This document shows positions 15,077 to 24,864 of a stretch of 64,000 nt of DNA, piece by piece. The stretch lies in assembly GCF_000193375.1 (NCBI RefSeq), contig NC_015315.1, forward strand, positions 690,622-754,621. Reading direction: 5' to 3'. Position 1 is the first letter of the stretch. Every line of letters begins with the position of its first letter. The notes under the pieces are model-generated. The model was not told the DNA's origin. It saw only the letters and a list, made by a program, of their open reading frames with translations, and did no database searches. The stretch is from Thermoproteus uzoniensis 768-20. Lineage in GTDB: Archaea; Thermoproteota; Thermoprotei; Thermoproteales; Thermoproteaceae. The translations under genes and the position numbers were made by a program.

Positions 15077-16483
15077 CTAGAGGGCCACCGACTCGAAGAT
15101 GTGTTTGCGGTAGTACTTGGCCGAGATCTCCGGCCTGGCGTTGGTCAGCTCGTCCTCCGGCAGTATCGAGAGCACGTCCCACCCTATGTCCAGCGTCTCC
15201 TCGAAGGTCCGCCTCTCGTAGACCCCCTGCTTGACGAATTTCTGCTCGAAGGCGTCGGCGAAGCGGAGGTACCTCCTCTCGCGCCAGCCCAAGTTGCGCT
15301 CGCCCACCAGAGTGGCCAAGCTCCTCAGCTCCAGGGCGCGGCTGTAGGCGGCGATGAGCGTGTTCGCCACGTCCTTGTGGTCCTCGCGCGTCTTGCCCTC
15401 GCCAATGGCGTCCTTGGCGAGGCGCGAGAGCGACATTATTATGTCGAAGGGCGGGTAGATACCCTTGCCCCACATGGATCTGCTGAGGACTAGCTGGCCC
15501 TCGGTGATGTAGCCCGAGAGGTCGGGTATGGGGTGGGTTATGTCGTCGTGCGGCATGGTGAGTATGGGGAACTGCGTGACGGAGCCCTTGCGCCCCCTAG
15601 CCCTTCCGGCCCTCTCGTATATACTCGCCAGGTCGGTGTACATATAGCCCGGGTAGCCGCGCCTGCCGGGGAGCTCGCCCTTGCCCGACGAGAGCTCGCG
15701 GAGGCCCTCGGCGTAGTTGGTCATGTCGGTTATGACGACCAGCACGTGGTAGCCGAGGTCCCAGGCGAGGTGCTCAGCTATGGTCAAGCCGACGCGGGGC
15801 GCCAGAATGCGCTCCGCCACGGGGTCGGAGGCGAGGTTTATGACGGCGACTGCCCTCCTCAGAGCGCCCGTCCTCCTGAACTCGTCCATGAAGTACATCG
15901 CCTCCTCGCTCCTGATGCCGATTCCGACGAAGACCACCGCGAAGCCCTCCTCGCTCCCCCTCACGGTTGCCTGCCTCACCACCTGCGCCGCCATGACGTT
16001 GTGCGGCAGTCCTGTGCCCGAGAATATGGGCAGCTTCTGGCCCCTCACGAGGGTGTAGAGCCCGTCTATGGCCGATATGCCGGTCTCTATGGGCTCCTCG
16101 GGGTACTCGCGGGCGTACGGGTTGAGGGGCTCGCCGTTTATGTCCCTGAAGTCTTGGGGCGGCGGCAGAGGCATGTGGTCGCGCGGTTGCCCCTTCCCGT
16201 CGAGGATACGCCCTATTAGGTCCTCGCTGACGCCCAGCCTGTAGGTCTTGCCGTAGAACCTAACGGTCGACCCCTTGGCGGGGAGGCCGAGGGTGGGGCC
16301 CAGGACTTGCGCCACTGCGTAGTCTGTGCCCACCTCGATGACTTGGACGCGGCGGGGCTCCCCGTCGGGCCCCACCACCTCGCCCAGCTCGCCGTAGGCA
16401 ACGCCCCGGGTCCTCTCTATGACGAGCAGAGGGCCCTTGACCTCCCTAACTGTCGAATAGCTGACAATGGGAGATACTTGCAT
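15077..16483 (-). CDS. atpB: A-type ATP synthase subunit B
   Basis: Non-catalytic B subunit of the membrane-bound A1Ao ATP synthase. 468 residues. It shows the alpha/beta-barrel start ([15 protein letters not shown]), [15 protein letters not shown] in place of a working Walker A motif, as expected for B, and [20 protein letters not shown], the family signature. Length is normal. The other ATP synthase genes are not adjacent, a scattered arrangement known in Thermoproteales. It has its own TATA (ATATAAAAAG, about 16502-16511, minus strand). Confidence 0.95.
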   Translation of the reverse strand: MQVSPIVSYSTVREVKGPLLVIERTRGVAYGELGEVVGPDGEPRRVQVIEVGTDYAVAQVLGPTLGLPAKGSTVRFYGKTYRLGVSEDLIGRILDGKGQPRDHMPLPPPQDFRDINGEPLNPYAREYPEEPIETGISAIDGLYTLVRGQKLPIFSGTGLPHNVMAAQVVRQATVRGSEEGFAVVFVGIGIRSEEAMYFMDEFRRTGALRRAVAVINLASDPVAERILAPRVGLTIAEHLAWDLGYHVLVVITDMTNYAEGLRELSSGKGELPGRRGYPGYMYTDLASIYERAGRARGRKGSVTQFPILTMPHDDITHPIPDLSGYITEGQLVLSRSMWGKGIYPPFDIIMSLSRLAKDAIGEGKTREDHKDVANTLIAAYSRALELRSLATLVGERNLGWRERRYLRFADAFEQKFVKQGVYERRTFEETLDIGWDVLSILPEDELTNARPEISAKYYRKHIFESVAL

Positions 16484-16516
16484 GGGGCTACGGAAAGGGC
16501 ACTTTTTATATGTTGG

Positions 16517-16954
16517 CTACAGCGTGAATTCCACCATCCCGCTGGTGGCGCCTTCAGCCAACACGTCGTCCTCCAACTCTATGAAGTAGTTTACGGAGGC
16601 GGTGAAGACGTAGTTGTTCCCCTCCTCGCCCGTCGGCTTCTTGGGTATCCTCGCCTGCATGACGGCTCTGCCCTTCACCTGCCCCGCCTTGAGCAACGGC
16701 ACCTCTAGGCCCGCCCTTATCTCGTCGCCGGAGGAATCGGCGCTCCACTTCTTCTCGCCCAGCTCCAGCCCGTAGTCGGAGGCGTACATCTGCATCAGCT
16801 TGTTGAAGTTACTGCCCGACTCGTCGAGGACTAGGCTGAGCCCGCTCTCCCTAGGCCACCTCTCGAGCCTCCTCAGCCTGGCCTGCTCGTCGGCGGTCTT
16901 CGAGATCCTTATGGGTACCTCGACCGACCTCTCGTACACCCTATACATGGCCAC
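16517..16954 (-). CDS. Unknown protein upstream of atpB
   Basis: 145 residues, no membrane segment, no motif I recognise. The N-terminal third is basic (EQARLRRLERWPRE); the C-terminal half is rich in alternating hydrophobic and charged residues (VFTASVNYFIELEDDV), suggesting beta structure. It lies 33 nt before atpB on the same strand, but atpB seems to have its own promoter. Divergent from the regulator at 17035. Start at Met1 (16954) or Met3 (16948) cannot be decided. Confidence 0.6.
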   Translation of the reverse strand: MAMYRVYERSVEVPIRISKTADEQARLRRLERWPRESGLSLVLDESGSNFNKLMQMYASDYGLELGEKKWSADSSGDEIRAGLEVPLLKAGQVKGRAVMQARIPKKPTGEEGNNYVFTASVNYFIELEDDVLAEGATSGMVEFTL

Positions 16955-17034
16955 TGCAGTGCCGTTGGTATATAACCGTTGTTTCGCCGTTGGCTGAAGG
17001 CGGAAACCTTATAAGCGCGGCGCCCCTATCCGTA

Positions 17035-17733
17035 GTGTCTTTGGACAAATATATATCGGCTGTGAGGGCCGTCGTTGCCAAGGAAATGGTTCGGCGGGGC
17101 TTCTCCGTCAACGAGACGGCCAGACTCCTCGGCGTCACCGCCGCCGCCGTCTCGCTCTACGCCAGCGGGAAGAGGGGAGGAGAGCTCGTGGCCAAGATAG
17201 AGGCGGACGACCGGGTCATGTCGATAATCAAGTCCTACGTCGACGCGCTCGCCGAGGGCGGGAAATCCGCCGTGTTGGACCTCACGGATCTGGCCCAGGC
17301 GGTGAGGAACGCCCTAGAGGCGCCGAGCCGCGCCGAGGCCGACGTGTCTCTTCTCATAATGGAGCGCATAAAGCTGGAGCAGGAGACGGCCAACAGGAGC
17401 ATGGCGCTCGCCTACAGGTCGGCCAATCCCCTCGCCAGAGCCCTCTTCATGCAGATAGCCATGGACAGCTTGCGCCATGCCGAGATACTCACCACAATCC
17501 TCGACTATCTGTCCGGCAGGATTAAGGCCGACGAGATCGCGCTGACCGAGGAGGAGCTGAGGGCCGTCTCGGAGGAAGAGAAGGGGATGAGGGAGAGCCT
17601 CGCCGCCCTCTCCAGAGTCGAGGATCCCCTGGTGAGGGCCCTCATAAAATCGATAGAGTTCGACGAGCTGAAGCACTACGAGCTGGTGAGGGCCTTGATG
17701 GCGGTGAAGCCGAAAAGGGCTAGGCCCTCTTGA
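17035..17733 (+). CDS. HTH regulator with C-terminal ferritin-like helical domain
   Basis: 232 residues. Residues 1-70 contain a helix-turn-helix (MVRRGFSVNETARLLGVTAAAVSLYASGK, shown in part) of XRE type. The remainder is helical with repeated Glu/His positions (ERIKLEQETANRS, DSLRHAEILTTIL, SIEFDELKHYELV) spaced as in ferritin-like four-helix di-iron proteins. DNA binding controlled by metal or redox state is a reasonable inference. The GTG at 17035 lies about 25 nt after CTTATAAG (17008-17015); an upstream TTG at 16990 would precede the promoter. Confidence 0.75.
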   Translation: MSLDKYISAVRAVVAKEMVRRGFSVNETARLLGVTAAAVSLYASGKRGGELVAKIEADDRVMSIIKSYVDALAEGGKSAVLDLTDLAQAVRNALEAPSRAEADVSLLIMERIKLEQETANRSMALAYRSANPLARALFMQIAMDSLRHAEILTTILDYLSGRIKADEIALTEEELRAVSEEEKGMRESLAALSRVEDPLVRALIKSIEFDELKHYELVRALMAVKPKRARPS

Positions 17734-18616
17734 ACCTCCTGTATATCGGCATGTTCATGAGCGCCACGTGGGCTCTGCCGGAGTAGAACGCTGTCGAGAC
17801 GCCCCTCTCGGCGAGCGTCTTGTCGACCTCCTCAGCGGTCAGCGCTCTGGGGTCGGCCGAGTCGCTGGCCGCTATGAAGTTGACCGCGTAGCCGAACGAG
17901 GGTATCCACACGGTGTACTCGACCACTATGCGGAAATTCGCCGACACGTTCCTCAACACCGCGTCGTACTCCTCCTCGAAGAAGAAGCTGCTGCCGGCCT
18001 GCGTCACGAAGACGCCGCCGTCTGCCATAACTCCCTTGACCTTGCCGATAAACTGCGCAGAGTAGAGGCCCTGCGCTATCTCGGGGCCGTAGGGGTCTGT
18101 CAGATCCATCACGACTACGTCGAACTTCTCGCCCCGCGCCAAGGCCTCCTCGACGTATTTTGCCCCGTCCATTATCAACACCTTGGCCCGCGGGTCCTTG
18201 AACGCGCCTTGGTGCATGGCCGGCAAATACTCCTTGGCCGCCTCCACGACCTCCCCGTCTATGTCGACCATGACAGCCTCCGAGACGGTCTTGTGCTTCA
18301 GCGCCTCCCTAAGCGCGGCCCCCTCGCCGCCTCCCAGGATGAGGACCCTCCTCGGCGACGGGTGCGCCACCATGGCGGGGTGGACCAGTGACTCGTGGTA
18401 GTAGGGCTCGTCGGCGTACGTGGACTGGATAAAGCCGTCGAGCACCAACGCCCTGCCGAAATCCACCGTGTCTATTATGGCCAGCTCCTGGTATTTAGTC
18501 CGCTTCATGTACCTAATCCCCTCTATCTGCATGGCGAGGGAGCTGTGCCAAGACACAGTCTCTACCCAGACGGGCCTCACCGCCGATAGTAGCTCCTTCC
18601 CCTTCTGGGGAATCAT
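17720..18616 (-). CDS. speE: Polyamine aminopropyltransferase (spermidine synthase)
   Basis: Transfers aminopropyl from decarboxylated AdoMet to a diamine or polyamine. 298 residues with an N-terminal beta domain and a Rossmann domain. Seen are VLILGGGEGAALREALKHK (AdoMet-binding loop), MVDIDGEVVEAAKEYLP and VVMDLTDPYGPE, the catalytic Asp loop. In thermophilic archaea this family makes spermidine or longer polyamines; substrate length is not predictable here. TATA (TTATATAG, about 18635) precedes the ATG. Its 3' end overlaps the regulator gene tail to tail by 14 nt. Confidence 0.93.
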   Translation of the reverse strand: MIPQKGKELLSAVRPVWVETVSWHSSLAMQIEGIRYMKRTKYQELAIIDTVDFGRALVLDGFIQSTYADEPYYHESLVHPAMVAHPSPRRVLILGGGEGAALREALKHKTVSEAVMVDIDGEVVEAAKEYLPAMHQGAFKDPRAKVLIMDGAKYVEEALARGEKFDVVVMDLTDPYGPEIAQGLYSAQFIGKVKGVMADGGVFVTQAGSSFFFEEEYDAVLRNVSANFRIVVEYTVWIPSFGYAVNFIAASDSADPRALTAEEVDKTLAERGVSTAFYSGRAHVALMNMPIYRRFKRA

Positions 18617-18652
18617 ACCAAGCGCCTCGGCGAGCCTATATAAGGATTCCCC

Positions 18653-20356
18653 TCAGCCTAGATAGGCCTTCACGAACTTGGCCACCTCGCCGTATATCTT
18701 GGGCCTGGCGGCCGACGAGAAGACGTGGCCCTCGCCCTCCAGCCTCAAGTACTCGACGCGCCGGCCCAGCTCCCTCAGCCTCGCCACGAGCTGGTCGGCC
18801 TCGGAGACGGGCACCCTTATGTCGTTCACGCCGTGTATCACCAACAGAGGCGCGGCTATCCTATCGGCGTAGGTTATCGGGCTGAGCTTGGCAAGAAGCT
18901 CTCTGTCCTCCAGCCTGCCGTACTCCGCCTCTCTGTGCCGCCTCCGCCAAGGAGCCGTCCTCTCGAGGAACGTGGCCAGATTCACTATCCCGGCCATCTC
19001 GACGCCGCAAGCCCAGAGGTCTGGGTAAAGCGCCAGGGACATCAACGTCAGATATCCGCCGTAGCTCCCTCCCAGCACGCAAGGCCTCCCGGCGACCAGC
19101 CCCTGGCCGGCGAGCCAGCCAACGGCCTCGGCCACGTCCCTCACGGCGTTCAGCCTCCTCTCGCCGTCGTCCAGCCTCACGTAGGTCTTGCCGTAGCCCG
19201 TCGACCCTCTGAAGTTGGGGGCGACGACCATGTAGCCGAGCCTGACCAGGAGCTGCGTCAGGGGCTCGAAATAGGGCCTTGCCTGGCTCTCGGGCCCCCC
19301 GTGCAGTAGGAAGACCGCCTTGTGGGGAGGAGCGGTCTGCGGCCTATACAGCAGGAGCGGAACCTCCAGCCCGTCGCTTGCCTTGAACCTGGCGGCCTCC
19401 GGCACGGCGTTTCTCGACATGTCGACGCCGTACTTCGGCGAGTCGGTGAGCGCCCTGACCTCGCCCGCGTATACGAAAACCTCGTGGCCGACCCGAGGGC
19501 CCGACAGCGAGAAGACGAGCTTCCCGAAACGCCAGCTCAGAGAGGTGACGACGCCCGGCGGGACGGACACCTTGTGCGTGAGGCCCGTCGGGAGGTGCAT
19601 CACGTATAGGCCGGAGTAGCCGTCCTCGTTGGCCACATACGCGAGGTAGTTGCCCCAGATGTCGAAGAGCTCTATCTCTCTGTCCAGCTGGACGAGGGGC
19701 TTCGCCTCGCCCGTCTTCAGATCCATGACGGCGATTCCCCTATACTCGGACCATCTGTCGGTCAGATAGGCGATTTTGCTCCCGCCGAGGCATCGCGGCG
19801 ACGCGTTGACCTCCTCGCCGGAGTGCTTGGTCAAATTCTTGACCTCGCCGCCGGACGCCAGATAGATGTCGCCGTCTCTGCTCGACTCATGGTGCTCCAC
19901 CAATATCCCCTCGTCGCACCAGTCCACGGCCGCGTTTATCCCTTGCAGGTCGGCGACCTTCCGGGCCCCGCCGCCATCGAAGACGTAGAGGGAGAAGTCC
20001 TCCGGCCTCTCGACGGTAGAGGTGTACGCGAGCCGCGAGCCGTCGGGGCTCCACGCGCCGAGGTTGTTGAAGCCCTCGACGGCCACGTCCCTCACCTCGT
20101 CTCCCTCGGCTACGTAGATCCTCCATCGCTCGTCGCCCCCCACATCGGCGGAGAAGGCCACCGCGCCTTTCGGGGAGACGACGTATCCCCCCACCCTCCC
20201 GTCCCAGGGGATGTAGACGTCGTGCCGCCTGCCGTCGAAACGCCATATCTGGTACTGCCCCGTCGCGTCCGAGAGGTACAGCACAGCCCCGTCGGGCCCC
20301 GCCGAGGGCGCCACGGCGCTCTTGACGGACAAGAGTCTGGCCGCCAGCAGATCCAT
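18653..20356 (-). CDS. Acylaminoacyl-peptidase (S9 prolyl oligopeptidase family)
   Basis: 567-residue cytosolic serine peptidase that removes acylated residues from peptide N-termini. The N-terminal two thirds are a seven-blade beta-propeller with repeated WSPDGSRLAY-like blades. The C-terminal alpha/beta-hydrolase domain has VFLLHGGPE, the nucleophile GGSYGGYL, the acid in HGVNDIRVPV and the base in EGEGHVF. The ATG at 20356 follows TTTATTATCC at leaderless distance; the longer in-frame start would precede the promoter. Confidence 0.93.
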   Translation of the reverse strand: MDLLAARLLSVKSAVAPSAGPDGAVLYLSDATGQYQIWRFDGRRHDVYIPWDGRVGGYVVSPKGAVAFSADVGGDERWRIYVAEGDEVRDVAVEGFNNLGAWSPDGSRLAYTSTVERPEDFSLYVFDGGGARKVADLQGINAAVDWCDEGILVEHHESSRDGDIYLASGGEVKNLTKHSGEEVNASPRCLGGSKIAYLTDRWSEYRGIAVMDLKTGEAKPLVQLDREIELFDIWGNYLAYVANEDGYSGLYVMHLPTGLTHKVSVPPGVVTSLSWRFGKLVFSLSGPRVGHEVFVYAGEVRALTDSPKYGVDMSRNAVPEAARFKASDGLEVPLLLYRPQTAPPHKAVFLLHGGPESQARPYFEPLTQLLVRLGYMVVAPNFRGSTGYGKTYVRLDDGERRLNAVRDVAEAVGWLAGQGLVAGRPCVLGGSYGGYLTLMSLALYPDLWACGVEMAGIVNLATFLERTAPWRRRHREAEYGRLEDRELLAKLSPITYADRIAAPLLVIHGVNDIRVPVSEADQLVARLRELGRRVEYLRLEGEGHVFSSAARPKIYGEVAKFVKAYLG

Positions 20357-20442
20357 AGGGGCGGGTGGAGACGGATAATAAAGTTTGACGGAGCGCCGCC
20401 CGACGCGATAAAGCATATAAATGGGGCTTGTCGAGGGGTGGC

Positions 20443-20640
20443 ATGTCGATTAGGGGCGCCAAGCTGTACGGTCCGTCTCCGCCGAGCGATACTATGACCA
20501 ACTGGACGCTGGCCCCGCTGGAGAGGGGGGTCGAGTTCGTCTGCCCCAACTGCGGCAGGTCCACAATAATCAGGAACTACAAGGCTAGGAAGCTGGGCAT
20601 CTCCTACAAGTGCCCGGTCTGCGGGTTCGAGGGGCCCTAG
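20443..20640 (+). CDS. Small zinc-ribbon RNA-binding-type protein
   Basis: 65 residues with CPNCGRS and CPVCGFEGP, two CxxC knuckles forming one zinc ribbon, matching the short archaeal COG2888-type proteins usually found just before EF-1 beta, as here (34 nt). The GXLAP-like LAPLERGVEFVCPNCG is typical. ATG at 20443 is 25 nt after CATATAAAT (20414-20422). The role is thought to be in translation or RNA binding; not demonstrated. Confidence 0.85.
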   Translation: MSIRGAKLYGPSPPSDTMTNWTLAPLERGVEFVCPNCGRSTIIRNYKARKLGISYKCPVCGFEGP

Positions 20641-20674
20641 GCAAAATTTTTAAAGGGTTGTCAAGTCGGCATCT

Positions 20675-20953
20675 ATGTCGGCGGAGGTCGCGTTGATATA
20701 CAGAGTTCTGCCGGACAGCGCCGACGTGGATTTGGCCAAGCTGAAGCAGGAGATAGCCAAGAAGCTGGAGCCCAAGTACAAGGTGGATAGGATAGAGGAG
20801 GAGCCCATAGGCTTCGGCATAACTGCCTTGAAGGTGTACGTAAGGCATCCCGAATCGGACGAATACACGTCCGACGAGGTGGAGGAGCTACTGAGGTCTG
20901 TGCAGGGCGTGGGCAACATCGAGCTGGAGTACTTCTCGCGGCTGAGCTTTTAG
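20675..20953 (+). CDS. Translation elongation factor 1 beta
   Basis: Nucleotide exchange factor for aEF-1 alpha. 92 residues, normal archaeal length, with a ferredoxin-like fold: strand [11 protein letters not shown], helix [30 protein letters not shown] and a C-terminal [12 protein letters not shown]. Follows the zinc-ribbon gene, a conserved archaeal pair, and precedes cdc48. A TATA-like AAATTTTTAAAG is at 20643-20654. Confidence 0.95.
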   Translation: MSAEVALIYRVLPDSADVDLAKLKQEIAKKLEPKYKVDRIEEEPIGFGITALKVYVRHPESDEYTSDEVEELLRSVQGVGNIELEYFSRLSF

Positions 20954-20989
20954 GGTATAGCTTTTTATAGACCTAATGGCTTAAGGCGC

Positions 20990-23182
20990 GTGAGTTGGGT
21001 AGAGCTCAGAGTGGCCGAGAGCAAGGCGCGCGACGCCAATAGGCCCATAGTGCGTATAGATCCCGACGTGATGGAGCGCCACGGCATAATGGTGGGCGAC
21101 GTGGTAGAGATCATGGGGAGGAGGAGGACGGCCGCCAAGGTGTGGAACGGCCTCCCAGAGGACCGCGGCAAGGGCATAATCCGCATGAACTCCATACTGA
21201 GGAAGAACGCCGACGTCTCCCTCAACGAGACGGTCAGGATAAGGAAGGTCGAGCCGAGGCCGGCCCAGTCGGTGAAGCTGGCGCCGGTCTCCATGACCAT
21301 AGCCGTCGACTCCAACTTCCTGCAGTACATAAAACAGAGGCTCCGCGACTACGTCCTAGTAGAGGGCGACATACTCCAGATATACGTATTGAGCCAGCCC
21401 TTGACGTTCCAGGTAGTGCAGGCCCGCCCGGCCAACGCCGTCCTCCTAGTGACCGACGACACCCAGATACAGCTATACGAGAAGCCGGTCTCCGGCGTCA
21501 AGATACCTCCCGTGACTTGGGAGGATATCGGCGATTTGGAGGAGGCTAAGCAGAAGATTAGGGAGTTGGTGGAGCTTCCTCTAAGGCACCCGGAGCTGTT
21601 CAAGCACTTAGGCATAGAGCCGCCTAAAGGCATTCTACTGTTCGGCCCTCCCGGCACTGGCAAGACTCTTTTGGCTAAGGCTGTCGCCAACGAGGCTAAT
21701 GCCTACTTTATCGCGATTAACGGGCCCGAGATTATGTCGAAGTATTACGGGGAGTCTGAGGCGAAGCTTAGAGAGATATTCGACGAGGCTAAGAAAAACG
21801 CCCCCGCAATTATCTTTATCGACGAGATAGACGCCATAGCTCCCAAGAGAGAGGAAGTGACCGGCGAGGTGGAGAAGAGAGTCGTTGCCCAGCTACTGAC
21901 CTTAATGGACGGACTACAGGAGAGAGGACAGATAGTAGTCATAGGCGCAACCAATAGGCCAGACGCAGTAGACCCAGCACTGAGGAGGCCGGGAAGATTC
22001 GACAGAGAGATCTGGATAAACCCGCCCGACTTCAAGGGCCGCCTCGAGATACTCCAGATACACACCCGCAACATGCCGCTCAGCCCCGACGTTGATTTGA
22101 GGAAGCTTGCCGAGATGACTCACGGCTACACCGGCGCCGACATAGCCGCTCTGGCCAAGGAGGCGGCTATGAGGGCCTTGAGGAGGGCCATACAGAGCGG
22201 CGTCGTCGACCTCAACCAGCCCACAATACCTGCGGAGTCCCTCGAGCGGATAAAGGTGACCATGCAGGACTTCACGGAGGCCATGAGGGAGATCGTGCCG
22301 TCGGCCCTCCGCGAGATACACATAGAGGTGCCGAAGGTCAGATGGAAGGACGTAGGGGGGCTGGCCGAGGTGAAGCAGGAGCTCAGAGAGGCGGTGGAGT
22401 GGCCCCTCAAATATCCGCAGATGTTCAAGAAGTTCGGCTTGAGGCCGCCTAAAGGCATTCTCCTGTTCGGCCCTCCCGGCACCGGCAAGACCCTTCTGGC
22501 TAAGGCAGTCGCGACGGAGTCGGGGGCCAACTTCATAGCGGTGAGGGGGCCCGAGATATTCTCCAAATGGGTCGGCGAGTCCGAGAAGATGATTAGGGAG
22601 ATATTCCAGAAGGCCAGAATGGCCGCCCCATGCGTCGTCTTCATCGACGAGATAGACGCGCTGGCGTCGGCGAGAGGCCTAGGCGCCGACTCGTTCGTCA
22701 GCGAGCGCGTGGTGGCGCAACTGTTGGCGGAGATGGACGGGATAAGGACGCTCGAAAACGTCGTGGTGATCGGCGCGACTAACCGCCCCGACTTGGTAGA
22801 CCCCGCGCTTCTCAGACCGGGGAGGTTCGACCGCATAATCTACGTGCCTCCGCCCGACTTCAGAGCGAGGCTGGACATATTCCTAATACACACCCGCAAC
22901 GTGCCTCTGGCCAAGGACGTAGATCTGGAGGAGCTGGCCAGGAGGACCGAGGGCTACTCCGGCGCGGATATCGAGCTCGTGGTGAGGGAGGCCACCTTCA
23001 TGGCGTTGAGGGAGGACATAAACGCCAAGGAGGTCGCCATGAGGCATTTCGAGGCGGCGCTCAACAAGGTGAAGCCGTCGATAACGCCCGATATGCTCAA
23101 GTTCTACGAGAGCTGGCTCGAGCGGGCTAGACAGTTACAGCCCGCCGCCAAGGCCAAGGCCACGCCTCCGCTGTATCTATGA
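20990..23182 (+). CDS. Cdc48/VAT AAA+ ATPase
   Basis: 730-residue unfoldase of the p97 family that extracts and unfolds proteins for the archaeal proteasome. The N-domain (double-psi barrel plus four-stranded barrel) covers residues 1-175. D1 and D2 each show Walker [16 protein letters not shown] (near residues 223 and 495), Walker B FIDEIDA and second-region-of-homology RPGRFDR arginines. GTG start. The next gene overlaps by ATGA. Codon choice in D1 (about 21540-22010) drifts from T/G-ending to A-ending codons, unlike the C/G-ending remainder. Confidence 0.97.
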   Translation: MSWVELRVAESKARDANRPIVRIDPDVMERHGIMVGDVVEIMGRRRTAAKVWNGLPEDRGKGIIRMNSILRKNADVSLNETVRIRKVEPRPAQSVKLAPVSMTIAVDSNFLQYIKQRLRDYVLVEGDILQIYVLSQPLTFQVVQARPANAVLLVTDDTQIQLYEKPVSGVKIPPVTWEDIGDLEEAKQKIRELVELPLRHPELFKHLGIEPPKGILLFGPPGTGKTLLAKAVANEANAYFIAINGPEIMSKYYGESEAKLREIFDEAKKNAPAIIFIDEIDAIAPKREEVTGEVEKRVVAQLLTLMDGLQERGQIVVIGATNRPDAVDPALRRPGRFDREIWINPPDFKGRLEILQIHTRNMPLSPDVDLRKLAEMTHGYTGADIAALAKEAAMRALRRAIQSGVVDLNQPTIPAESLERIKVTMQDFTEAMREIVPSALREIHIEVPKVRWKDVGGLAEVKQELREAVEWPLKYPQMFKKFGLRPPKGILLFGPPGTGKTLLAKAVATESGANFIAVRGPEIFSKWVGESEKMIREIFQKARMAAPCVVFIDEIDALASARGLGADSFVSERVVAQLLAEMDGIRTLENVVVIGATNRPDLVDPALLRPGRFDRIIYVPPPDFRARLDIFLIHTRNVPLAKDVDLEELARRTEGYSGADIELVVREATFMALREDINAKEVAMRHFEAALNKVKPSITPDMLKFYESWLERARQLQPAAKAKATPPLYL

Positions 23183-23415
23183 AGAACATAACGGTCGCCC
23201 TCGTCAACGACGTCATAGAGACGATACATAGGCTGAAGAGGCAGGAGGTCATGACCTCTGACGAGATCCAGGAGTTCCTAAAGAGGGCTAGGCCCGACAT
23301 AACGGAGGCGGAGATACGGAAGGCCCTCATGGTCCTCGAGCTCTACGGGAAGATCCACGTGAGGAGGCTGGTCAAGGGCGGCAAAGAGATATACCAGGTC
23401 GTCAAGAGGCGTTAG
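23179..23415 (+). CDS. Small winged-helix-like protein coupled to cdc48
   Basis: 78 residues, start overlapping the cdc48 stop as ATGA. The pattern of three helices ([36 protein letters not shown]) and a two-strand wing ([19 protein letters not shown]) suggests a winged-helix DNA- or protein-binding fold. Linkage to cdc48 suggests a related role, perhaps as an adaptor; this is inference. Confidence 0.8.
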   Translation: MKNITVALVNDVIETIHRLKRQEVMTSDEIQEFLKRARPDITEAEIRKALMVLELYGKIHVRRLVKGGKEIYQVVKRR

Positions 23416-23468
23416 GCCGCCCAAGGCCCCTCCAGAGGACCAATATTAAATACCGCGGAACCAACTAC

Positions 23469-24509
23469 GTGGGAGTTACGGAGCTGGGGAAGCTCATACC
23501 GCAGGACGCCAGGCGCGAGGTCAAGCTAGAGCAACTGTCCGGGCGGTCGGTCGCCCTAGACGCCTACAACGCGCTGTATCAATTCCTCGCGTCGATAAGG
23601 CAACCGGACGGGACCCCCCTCATGGACAGCAGAGGCCGGGTGACCAGCCACCTCAACGGGCTTTTCTATAGGACTATAAACCTGGTGGAGGCCGGCATAA
23701 GGCCGGTCTACGTCTTCGACGGCAAGCCGCCGGAGCTCAAGAGGGCGGAGATAGAGTCCAGGAGAGCCGCCAAGGAGAAGGCCAGGGAGCAGATGGAGAG
23801 GGCCGCGGCGGAGGGGAGGGCCGAGGACGTGGCGAAATACGCCAAGAGGGTCATATACGTCACCGACCAGATGGCCGAGGACGCCAAGGCCCTCCTCACG
23901 GCCATGGGGATCCCTTGGGTGCAGGCGCCGAGCGAGGGCGAGGCGCAGGCGGCGTATATGGCGGCGAGGGGCTCGGTCTGGGGCGCCGGGAGCCAGGACT
24001 ACGACTCGTTGCTCTTCGGAGCGCCGAGGCTGGTCAGAAACCTGGCCGTGTCCTCCAGGAGGAAGGTGGGCGAGGAGTACGTCGAGGTCCCGCCCGAGGT
24101 GATAGAGCTCGACAAGGTACTCAAGGCCCTCAAGCTCAAGTCGAGGGAGCAGCTCGTCGATATTGCAATCCTGCTCGGCACCGACTACAACCCCGACGGG
24201 GTCCCGGGCGTGGGCCCCCAGAAGGCGCTGAAGATAATACTGGAGCAGGGCTCTCTCGAAAACGCCCTCAAGACGGTCCTAAAAGGCGTCAAGTGGCCCG
24301 TCGACCCTCTAGAGATTAAGAAGATATTCCTCAACCCGCCCGCCACCGACCAGTACAGAGTGGAGTTTAGGGAGCCCGACGAGGCCAAGGTCCTCGAGAT
24401 ATTGGTCGAAGAGCACGACTTCAGCAGAGACAGGGTCGAGAAGGGGCTGGAGCGCCTACGGCGCGCGTTGAGCAAGGCCAAGACCTCGTCGCTCGACTCG
24501 TTCTTCTGA
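23469..24509 (+). CDS. fen: Flap endonuclease 1
   Basis: Structure-specific nuclease for Okazaki-fragment processing and repair. 346 residues, normal. N-terminal domain starts GVTELGKLI with acidic DAYNALYQF; the I domain carries APSEGEAQAAYMA and SQDYDSLLFG metal-binding residues; a helix-hairpin-helix is at LLGTDYNPDGVPGVGPQKAL. The tail KTSSLDSFF is a PCNA-interacting peptide. GTG start after TATTAAATA (23444-23452). Confidence 0.96.
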   Translation: MGVTELGKLIPQDARREVKLEQLSGRSVALDAYNALYQFLASIRQPDGTPLMDSRGRVTSHLNGLFYRTINLVEAGIRPVYVFDGKPPELKRAEIESRRAAKEKAREQMERAAAEGRAEDVAKYAKRVIYVTDQMAEDAKALLTAMGIPWVQAPSEGEAQAAYMAARGSVWGAGSQDYDSLLFGAPRLVRNLAVSSRRKVGEEYVEVPPEVIELDKVLKALKLKSREQLVDIAILLGTDYNPDGVPGVGPQKALKIILEQGSLENALKTVLKGVKWPVDPLEIKKIFLNPPATDQYRVEFREPDEAKVLEILVEEHDFSRDRVEKGLERLRRALSKAKTSSLDSFF

Positions 24510-24537
24510 CTTATAAATACAGAGCGTATTGTACTTC

Positions 24538-24864
24538 ATGAAGGTCCTGTTCGTGATAATGAGCGGCGACGAGAAGATGGACCTGGCGCTGACGCTAGCC
24601 GCAAGGTCCGTGGACGCCAAGAGGTACGAGGACCTAAAGATAGTGTTCTTCGGCCCAAGCCAGGAGAGGCTGTTGCGTCTCCCCGAGCCCGCCAAGCAGA
24701 TGTTCGAGGCCCTTAGATCTGCCGGCGCGGTGGACTCGGCCTGCGTGAACTACGCCAAGGCGAAGGGCATAGAGGAGGAGCTCTCCAAGATAGTCAAGCT
24801 CCTGCCGGCGGGGGAGCGCATAGCCTACTACCTCAACTCGGGCTACGTCCCCATGGTGTTCTGA
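24538..24864 (+). CDS. DsrE-family protein
   Basis: 108 residues with a flavodoxin-like alternating fold: MKVLFVIMSGDEKM, LKIVFFGPSQERLL and a C-terminal YYLNSGYVPMVF. Such DsrE-like proteins bind or relay sulfur, but I see only one Cys near the middle (VDSACVNYAKAKG), and function in non-sulfur contexts is unknown. ATG at 24538 is at leaderless distance from CTTATAAATA (24510-24519). Stop overlaps the ATG of the esterase gene by one base, so they are an operon. Confidence 0.8.
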   Translation: MKVLFVIMSGDEKMDLALTLAARSVDAKRYEDLKIVFFGPSQERLLRLPEPAKQMFEALRSAGAVDSACVNYAKAKGIEEELSKIVKLLPAGERIAYYLNSGYVPMVF

